A stretch of 64,000 nt of DNA from positions 40,415 through 104,414 of the forward strand of contig JBAVEN010000054.1 of assembly GCA_049587755.1 (NCBI GenBank), read 5' to 3'. Position numbers and translations under genes: made by a program. Source of the DNA: Bog-375 sp049587755 (GTDB lineage: Bacteria > Acidobacteriota > Terriglobia > Bryobacterales > Bryobacteraceae). The notes under the pieces are model-generated. The model did no database searches, was not told where the DNA came from, and was given only the letters and a program-made list of their open reading frames with translations. Below, piece by piece: positions 58,906 through 64,000 of the stretch. Position 1 is the stretch's first letter, and each line of letters starts with the position of its first letter.

Positions 58906-59298
58906 GTGGATGAATGGATCGACAATCAGCCGATTTACCGCCAACTGCGGGATCGCGTCGTCGCGATGATCCTCGACGGGGTCCTCAAAGAAGGCGATGC
59001 GCTGCCATCCGTGCGCAGCGTGGCCGCCGATCTGCGCGTGAATCCACTTACGGTTCTGAAGGGATACCAGGAACTGGTCGACGAGCAACTGGTCGAGAAG
59101 AAGCGGGGTCTCGGCATGTTCGTCAAAAGCGGCGCGCGCGACCGGTTGCTGCAATTGGAACGCCGGAAGTTCCTGGCCGAACAATGGCCCAGAATACAGG
59201 CCGCAATTCAGCGCCTCGGGCTCACCCGGGAGGAACTGTTGGATGCTACGCCGCCGAGTGCCGCAGGCGCGTCGGATCCGCGAAGGGAGAAGCGCTGA
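58906..59298 (+). CDS. GntR-family regulator, YtrA type
   Basis: This is a ~130-aa one-domain regulator (GTG 58906 behind GGAAAACA; TTG 58894 also possible). The winged helix is 'PIYRQLRDRVVAMILDGVLK', 'LPSVRSVAADLRVNPLTVLKG' in parts, and 'LVEKKRGLGMFVKSGAR'. The short C-terminus without a ligand domain is typical of YtrA proteins, which repress ABC transporter operons. It is 4 bases upstream of the ATPase gene it probably controls. Confidence 0.9.
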   Translation: MDEWIDNQPIYRQLRDRVVAMILDGVLKEGDALPSVRSVAADLRVNPLTVLKGYQELVDEQLVEKKRGLGMFVKSGARDRLLQLERRKFLAEQWPRIQAAIQRLGLTREELLDATPPSAAGASDPRREKR

Positions 59299-59302
59299 CC
59301 GT

Positions 59303-60178
59303 ATGGCATGCATAGAAGCACGCGGGCTCCGCAAGGCATTTGGCGAAACGGTTGCGCTCGACGGTGTGAATCTGCGTCTCGAAGAGGGCCGCATCCTCGG
59401 TCTGATCGGTCCCAATGGCGCCGGCAAAACCACCGCGCTCAACGCGATTCTCGGCCTCGTTCCGTACGAAGGAGAACTGAAGGTTCTGGGACGCAATCCC
59501 TGGACCGAGCGCGATCGGCTTATGCGTGATGTCGCGTTCATCGCTGACATCGCCGTCCTGCCACGCTGGTTCCTGGTGTCGCAGGCGCTGGACTATGTGG
59601 CCGGCGTACATCCGCGATTCGACCGCGTGAAGGCGGAAGGCTTCCTCGAAAAGACTGCCGTGCGCCGCACCAGCAAGGTACGGGAATTGTCGAAGGGCAT
59701 GCTGGCCCAACTGCACCTTGCGCTGGTTATGGCGATCGACGCGACGTTGCTCGTACTCGACGAGCCCACGCTCGGTCTTGACATCGCTTATCGCAAGAAC
59801 TTTTACGATTCCCTGCTGAGCGACTACCTCGACCGCAGCCGCACCATCCTTCTGACCACGCACCACGTCGAAGAGATCCAGTACGTCATCACCGACCTGA
59901 CGTTCATCAACGCAGGCCGGATCGCGCTCAGTTGCACCATGGACGAGTTCGACTCGCGCTATCGGGAACTCACGGTTAATCCCGGCCATCTTCAGGCCGC
60001 GCGCGAGCTCAGGCCGATTCACGAACGTCAGGTCTTCGGCCGCGACGTTCTCCTCTTCGACGGTGTGGACCCTGCCCTGCTCGCCGCCCATGGCGACGTG
60101 CGGACCCCAGGCATCGCAGACCTGTTCGTGGCCGTGATGGACCAATCCGCCGGCGAGGCAAGAGGAGCGGCTAAATGA
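59303..60178 (+). CDS. ABC transporter ATP-binding protein
   Basis: The start is ATG 59303, with AGGGAGA about 13 bases upstream and 4 bases after the regulator stop; 291 aa. Walker A GPNGAGKT is at ~37-44, signature 'LSKGMLAQLHLA', Walker B 'LLVLDEPTLGLD' and switch 'LLTTHHVEEIQYV'. The class is ABC-2/YtrB-like. The C-terminal part is a small domain without known motif. It is coupled with the next gene by an ATGA overlap. Confidence 0.92.
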   Translation: MACIEARGLRKAFGETVALDGVNLRLEEGRILGLIGPNGAGKTTALNAILGLVPYEGELKVLGRNPWTERDRLMRDVAFIADIAVLPRWFLVSQALDYVAGVHPRFDRVKAEGFLEKTAVRRTSKVRELSKGMLAQLHLALVMAIDATLLVLDEPTLGLDIAYRKNFYDSLLSDYLDRSRTILLTTHHVEEIQYVITDLTFINAGRIALSCTMDEFDSRYRELTVNPGHLQAARELRPIHERQVFGRDVLLFDGVDPALLAAHGDVRTPGIADLFVAVMDQSAGEARGAAK

Positions 60179-61107
60179 ATCCTCCATCAAACGTCGCGCC
60201 GGAGTCTCCGCTGGAGCCGCGCCCCAGCGTTCCCGCCGCCTCAGCGCGCACTCGACCGTTCTACTGGTCCCTGCGGCGCGAATTGTGGGAGAACCGTTTC
60301 CTCTACTTCGCGCCGCTCGTGGTTGCCGCCGTGGTTCTGATCGGATTCGCCGTCAACGTCATTCATTCGGCGGGCCGCGCGGGTACCCCGTTGGCACTCC
60401 ACCTCCCCAACGATCCAACCCCAATCGAACAGCCTTATGCGATCGCCGCGGTTCTGCTCATCCTCTCGGGGTTGCTCACCGGCGGGTTCTACTGTCTCGA
60501 CGCCCTGTACGGCGAGCGCCGCGACCGGAGCATCCTGTTCTGGAGATCGCTGCCCGTCTCCGACCTGACCGCCGTACTTTCGAAGGCGAGCGTCGCGCTC
60601 GTAGTTCTCCCGCTGGTCATCTTCGCCATTATCGTTGCCACACATCTCGCTATGCTTCTTCTGCACACGGCGGTGCTCCTCGCGAGCGGGGCCGGTCTGG
60701 CGGCGCTCCGGATTCACACGCCGCTGGTCGAGCTGTGGGTAGCGCTGCTTTATGGCTTGGCGGCTCTGGCACTCTGGCATGCACCGATATGCGGGTGGCT
60801 GCTGCTGGTCTCCGCCTGGGCCCGCCGCGCGGTATTCCTGTGGGCCTCGCTGCCGCTGCTTGCCATCTGCATTACCGAGAAGGTGGCCTTCAACGCGTCT
60901 CAGTTCGCTTTTTTTCTCGGGTATAGGTTCTCGGGTGGGCTCGCGCGAGCATTCGGAACCGCCAGGCCGTGTTGCGTCCCGCATCCGCTGGCGACTCTGA
61001 CTCCGGGCAATCTACTGAGCACGCCCGGTCTGTGGATCGGGCTCGCAGTGGCAGCCATTTTCCTGGCCGCAGCGGCACGAATGCGCCGCTACCGCGGCCC
61101 GATCTGA
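60175..61107 (+). CDS. ABC transporter membrane protein
   Basis: This 310-aa subunit pairs with the ATPase upstream. About seven transmembrane helices are visible, e.g. 'FLYFAPLVVAAVVLIGFAVNV', 'AIAAVLLILSGLLTGGFYCL', 'LVVLPLVIFAIIVATHLAML', and a last one 'LWIGLAVAAIFLAAAARM'. The cytosolic 'YGERRDRSILFWRSLPVSDL' is the typical coupling segment of ABC-2 permeases. Export of an antibiotic or lipid is suggested by the YtrA-like regulator; the substrate is unknown. Confidence 0.88.
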   Translation: MNPPSNVAPESPLEPRPSVPAASARTRPFYWSLRRELWENRFLYFAPLVVAAVVLIGFAVNVIHSAGRAGTPLALHLPNDPTPIEQPYAIAAVLLILSGLLTGGFYCLDALYGERRDRSILFWRSLPVSDLTAVLSKASVALVVLPLVIFAIIVATHLAMLLLHTAVLLASGAGLAALRIHTPLVELWVALLYGLAALALWHAPICGWLLLVSAWARRAVFLWASLPLLAICITEKVAFNASQFAFFLGYRFSGGLARAFGTARPCCVPHPLATLTPGNLLSTPGLWIGLAVAAIFLAAAARMRRYRGPI

Positions 61108-61151
61108 TTTACGTGGTTTTGATCCCAAGTCTCACAAAAGGAGAAACGAGT

Positions 61152-61565
61152 ATGAGCACAGCGGCAATCATGCAGCCATTTGCGGAGCCCACTCCGATGA
61201 AGCGGATCCTGGTGGCGGCCTTGTTCGGACTGGCTATGGGTGGGCTTTGCGCAACCGGGGCGTTCTACGCCGGCATTCTGAAGTTCGCGCCGATCACTCT
61301 GGCGTGGGTTTTGCTGAATCGAACGGTCATGGGCGTCGCGATCGGCATCTCCGGGCTGAAACTGCACTGGGCCTGGAACGGCGTCGTCATCGGCCTGGTG
61401 GTCGGCTCGGTCTTTTCTTTTTACCTGTTCATGAACGTGCCGGAGCCGCTGCCTGCGATCAATGCGGTTGTTAACGGCCTCTACGGATTGATTATCGAGT
61501 TCTTCACGACGGTGGTCTGCAAACTGCCCTCACCCGGAGCGCCCCGGCCCCTGAGAGCCGCGTAG
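61152..61565 (+). CDS. Small membrane protein, 137 aa
   Basis: The start is ATG 61152 with AGGAG 9-10 bases upstream, the strongest ribosome site in this block. Four transmembrane helices: 'ILVAALFGLAMGGLCATGAF', 'FAPITLAWVLLNRTVMGVAIG', 'WNGVVIGLVVGSVFSFYLF', and 'GLYGLIIEFFTTVV'. A glycine-rich GxxxG pattern suggests helix packing. No family is recognised. It follows the ABC permease by 44 bp and may belong to that system. Confidence 0.8.
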   Translation: MSTAAIMQPFAEPTPMKRILVAALFGLAMGGLCATGAFYAGILKFAPITLAWVLLNRTVMGVAIGISGLKLHWAWNGVVIGLVVGSVFSFYLFMNVPEPLPAINAVVNGLYGLIIEFFTTVVCKLPSPGAPRPLRAA

Positions 61566-61602
61566 GCGCCGGCGATTGCGAAGTGGCAGGGAGAAGACGG
61601 AG

Positions 61603-62892
61603 ATGAATCCCGATTACAACGGACACGGACGAGTCACAACGCACCCTGGTGCGGGCCAAGATGTCGGCACGCCCTTTGACGTAGAAGCGGCGCGCGCGGA
61701 TTTCCCGATTCTGCACCGGCCGGTCCGCGGCCGTCCGCTGGTGTATCTGGACACTGCCGCCTCGGCGCAAAAGCCCGCCCAGGTGATGGATGCCGAGCGG
61801 TCGTTCTATGCCGAGGACTATGGGAACATCCATCGCGGGCTTTACTTCCTCAGCCAACGAGCCACCGAGTGCTATGATGCGGCGCGGCGCAAAGTCAAGG
61901 CGTTCCTCAACGCCCGGAACGACCACGAAATCGTCTTCACGCGCGGCGCGACCGAGGCGATCAACCTGGTGGCCGCCAGTTTCGGCGATGCTTTTTTGAA
62001 GGAAGGCGACGAGGTGCTGATCACCGGCCTCGAGCACCACTCCAATATCGTGCCCTGGCAGATTCTGCGCCGGAAGAAGGGCATCGTCCTGAAGGTCGCT
62101 CCTCTTAACGATCGCGGCGAGATACCCCTCGACGAATTCACCCGGCAATTGGGTCCACGCACCCGATTGGCGGCCTTTGCGCAGGTGTCGAACGCCCTGG
62201 GCACGATACTTCCCGTGGCGGAGATGATCCGAGCTGCGCATGCGGCCGGCGCGAAGGTCCTGATCGACGGGTCCCAGTCGGTTGCCCACATGGGAGCCGA
62301 CGTGCAGACGCTCGATTGCGATTTCTTCGTGTTCTCCGGACACAAGCTCTACGGACCGACAGGTGTCGGCGTCCTTTACGGCAAGGAGGAGATGCTCGAC
62401 GCCATGCCGCCGTACCAAGGCGGCGGCGACATGATCGCCAGCGTCACGTTCGACGAGACGACTTTCGCCCCGCTGCCGGCCAAGTTCGAGGCAGGAACCC
62501 CGGCTATTGCCCAAGCGGTCGCGTTGGGCGCCGCCATCGACTATGTGACCAGGCTCGGGCTTGATCGCATCCGTGCCCACGAGGACGAGCTCTTGCGCTA
62601 TGCGCTCCGCCGGCTGTCCGCGGTCGAGCTGCTCTCCATTATCGGTACCGCGGTCAATCGGACTTCCGTCATTTCCTTCGCCATCGCCGGCGTTCACCCG
62701 CACGACATCGCGCACGTGCTCGATACCTCGGGCGTGGCGATTCGCGCCGGACACCACTGCGCACAACCGGTGATGGCGCGCTTCGGCGTTCCGGCAACCG
62801 CGCGCGCCTCGTTTGGGCTCTACAACACCCTCGGCGAGGTGGACGCCCTGGCAGAGGCGCTCGAAATGGTGGAGGCGCTGTTCATCCGATGA
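61603..62892 (+). CDS. sufS: Cysteine desulfurase SufS
   Basis: This PLP enzyme takes sulfur from cysteine for Fe-S clusters. The start is ATG 61603 behind GGGAGAAG; 429 aa. PLP lysine is K248 in 'FVFSGHKLYGPTG' and the persulfide cysteine is C386 in 'IRAGHHCAQPVM', the type II (SufS) arrangement. N-terminal 'LVYLDTAASAQKPAQVM' and 'GNIHRGLYFLSQRAT' are typical. The ~25-residue N-terminal extension is unusual. It overlaps sufU by 4 bases; sufBCD are not in the window. Confidence 0.95.
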   Translation: MNPDYNGHGRVTTHPGAGQDVGTPFDVEAARADFPILHRPVRGRPLVYLDTAASAQKPAQVMDAERSFYAEDYGNIHRGLYFLSQRATECYDAARRKVKAFLNARNDHEIVFTRGATEAINLVAASFGDAFLKEGDEVLITGLEHHSNIVPWQILRRKKGIVLKVAPLNDRGEIPLDEFTRQLGPRTRLAAFAQVSNALGTILPVAEMIRAAHAAGAKVLIDGSQSVAHMGADVQTLDCDFFVFSGHKLYGPTGVGVLYGKEEMLDAMPPYQGGGDMIASVTFDETTFAPLPAKFEAGTPAIAQAVALGAAIDYVTRLGLDRIRAHEDELLRYALRRLSAVELLSIIGTAVNRTSVISFAIAGVHPHDIAHVLDTSGVAIRAGHHCAQPVMARFGVPATARASFGLYNTLGEVDALAEALEMVEALFIR

Positions 62893-63350
62893 CCAGCAAT
62901 CCCGAAATTCGTGATCTCTACCCGGAGGTCATCCTCGATCACAGCCGGCACCCGCGCAACCGACGCACGATGGTCGGCTGCAGCCATGCCGGCCGCAGCG
63001 AGAACCCCTCGTGCGGCGACGAGGTCGTCGTGTTCCTCGACATCGATGATCGCGGAGTCATTGGCGAGATTGCTTTTGGAGGGCGGAGCTGCGCCATTGC
63101 GACGGCATCGGCTTCGCTGATGACAGAAGTGCTGCTGGGAAAGACGCCGGCCCAGGCGGAAGCTCTCTTCCGTCGCTTCCGCGCCATTGCGTGCGGCGGA
63201 GTGGATGTGCCGCTGGACGGGATGGAAGTGGAAGTCGGACGGCTCACCACCCTGGCGGGCTGGCGTGGTTATCCGGCGCGTGAGAAATGCGCCACCCTGG
63301 CTTGGCACACCATGTTGGTGGCGCTTCAAAATCCAAAGGAGCGGAAATGA
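62889..63350 (+). CDS. sufU: Sulfur-acceptor protein SufU
   Basis: SufU, a 153-aa zinc-bound IscU relative, accepts sulfur from SufS. The conserved cysteines are C42 ('NPSCGD'), C68 ('GRSCAIA') and C134 ('REKCATLAW'), with D44. The insertion between the second and third cysteine ('FRAIACGGVDVPLDGM') is typical of SufU rather than IscU scaffolds. ATG overlaps the sufS stop, fixing the pair as one unit. Confidence 0.94.
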   Translation: MTSNPEIRDLYPEVILDHSRHPRNRRTMVGCSHAGRSENPSCGDEVVVFLDIDDRGVIGEIAFGGRSCAIATASASLMTEVLLGKTPAQAEALFRRFRAIACGGVDVPLDGMEVEVGRLTTLAGWRGYPAREKCATLAWHTMLVALQNPKERK

Positions 63351-63550
63351 ACCTCGATCGGGCTGTCCTCGTCTTTGCGGGATCTATGATCCTGATCAGT
63401 TTGGCACTCTCTCGACTGTTTTCCCCGGCCTGGCTGTTCCTCACGGCTTGGGTTGGCGTCATGATGCTTCAGTCCGCCTTCACGCGGTTTTGCCCCGCGG
63501 CGCTGCTTTTCAAGAAGCTGGGCGTGAAGCCGGGCGGCGCATTCCGGTAA
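63347..63550 (+). CDS. DUF2892-type small inner-membrane protein, 67 aa
   Basis: The start is ATG 63347, overlapping the sufU stop, with AGGAG 5-9 bases upstream. Two transmembrane helices: 'AVLVFAGSMILISLALSRLF' and 'WLFLTAWVGVMMLQSAF', then 'TRFCPAALLFKKLGV'. This matches DUF2892/YgaP-like membrane domains, which are often joined to rhodanese domains. Coupling to sufSU suggests handling of sulfane sulfur at the membrane. The single cysteine in 'FCPA' is conserved in the family. Confidence 0.82.
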   Translation: MNLDRAVLVFAGSMILISLALSRLFSPAWLFLTAWVGVMMLQSAFTRFCPAALLFKKLGVKPGGAFR

Positions 63551-63777
63551 GAGGCACACCGGGGCAAGCACCACGTTGATCCGAGCATCGGGACCAAACG
63601 AGGTTTTCCTCGATGCGCGAAAAAGGGCATGAAAAAGGCAAGGTTGCCGCTCGACCAACGTACAGCTCGCCAACTTGCAGGAAACATGAGCCGAGCCCCT
63701 TCCGACCTCCTGGTGTCAGACCAGGGGGTCCGGCTCGGGAGACAGTCCGAACAGACAAAAAAGCGCCTTGCCGCGCT
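63551..63777. other. Non-coding spacer before the IS element
   Basis: No gene is seen. A plus-strand frame starting at 63629 runs into the IS end and has no recognisable motif. Confidence 0.4.
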
Positions 63778-64000
63778 GGCTCTTGATCAAAAACGGGGGC
63801 AGACGCTAATCCCGGGATTGGTAAAACAATCTTGGGAGATAACGTTTTGACCGAATCCGCGATGATTTTGGGTCTGCCCGATCTCCAGATTACCGACATT
63901 CAGCCCAAAGGGGGAATGATGAGGATTTCGGCCCGGTATACCGGGGCGAAATCCTGTGCGCACTGCGGCGGCGTCCGATTGCGCAACAAAGGCTGGGTTC
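63778..64000 (+). mobile_element. Left end of an ISL3-family insertion sequence (cut by window)
   Basis: The candidate left terminal repeat begins GGCTCTTGATCAAAAACGGG at 63778, the kind of GG-TCTT end I expect for ISL3 elements. The transposase frame begins 69 bases inside. The right end lies outside the window, so the boundary cannot be confirmed. Confidence 0.5.
63847..64000 (+). CDS. ISL3-family transposase, N-terminal fragment
   Basis: Start TTG 63847 or ATG 63862. The 51 residues visible contain 'MILGLPDLQITDIQPKGG' and the zinc-finger start 'SCAHCGGVRLRNKGW', which matches the N-terminal zf-ISL3 domain (C-P-x-C-G-...-G). The DDE catalytic domain lies beyond the window. The stretch 'ARYTGAKSCAHCGG' is typical of this family. 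Confidence 0.75.
   Translation, partial: MTESAMILGLPDLQITDIQPKGGMMRISARYTGAKSCAHCGGVRLRNKGWV

Overview
The window looks like a chromosomal piece of an acidobacterium of the Solibacter/Bryobacterales type. This is inferred from GC-rich coding DNA, an Oar-like TonB-dependent receptor with a carboxypeptidase-regulatory N-terminus, several paired small unknown proteins of a kind I associate with that group, and a one-piece tmRNA whose tag reads ANTQFAYAA. No database search was possible, so the lineage is a working hypothesis.

Layout. Bases 1-413 hold the 3' end of trpD. Bases 1002-5413 (minus strand) are a histidine-degradation operon, hutU-ftcD-hutI, without hutH. Next come a secreted GH3 glycosidase with a C-terminal CIA30-like domain (5596-8481), a frameshifted double beta-barrel gene (8561-9738), and a TlpA-like thioredoxin translationally overlapped with an ABC exporter pair (9835-12144). 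Bases 12252-17264 contain a histone-tail-like small protein, a three-gene TPR/secreted-protein operon, and an ECF sigma / anti-sigma / Spy-like / lipoprotein group. An IscA-type protein and the TonB receptor follow (17554-22133). Then a minus-strand run of M48 protease, Lon, prephenate dehydratase and UbiX (22228-27515), an XRE/S24-like regulator, unknown membrane proteins, a SprT-like metallopeptidase and ssrA (31819-32167).

Bases 32563-42606 are a surface-glycan cluster: SDR, a UDP-sugar-dehydrogenase homologue without its catalytic cysteine, an epimerase, an N-terminally truncated GT2, a large multi-pass membrane protein, an FkbM methyltransferase and a methyltransferase-GT2 fusion. It shows clear decay and rearrangement, including an internal fragment of a DUF1016/YhcG nuclease fused in frame upstream of the methyltransferase-GT2 gene, and a detached C-terminal fragment of a membrane protein beside it.

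Bases 42721-50463 form a tightly coupled six-gene operon for reductive pyrimidine catabolism: beta-ureidopropionase, preT, preA, dihydropyrimidinase, an NCS1 permease and a CoA-acylating semialdehyde dehydrogenase. It should import uracil/thymine and take it to beta-alanine or beta-aminoisobutyrate, and, with an aminotransferase not seen here, to acetyl- or propionyl-CoA. purM-purN, a secreted glutathione peroxidase, rnhA-dusB, an AI-2E-type permease and a HAD phosphatase follow.

At 58584-58821 the 3' 40 nt of a proline-type tRNA and a possible integrase C-terminal remnant mark a probable integration scar. The right flank has a GntR-ABC cassette, sufS-sufU with a small DUF2892 protein, and the start of an ISL3-type transposase cut by the window end.

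A recurring feature is a -10-like hexamer 6-9 bases before the start codon of several genes, suggesting leaderless transcripts. No CRISPR array, rRNA operon or intact tRNA was seen. I did not find a clearly new defence or mobile system; the most unusual items are the remodelled sugar-nucleotide dehydrogenase, the chimeric glycan locus and the leaderless-promoter pattern.
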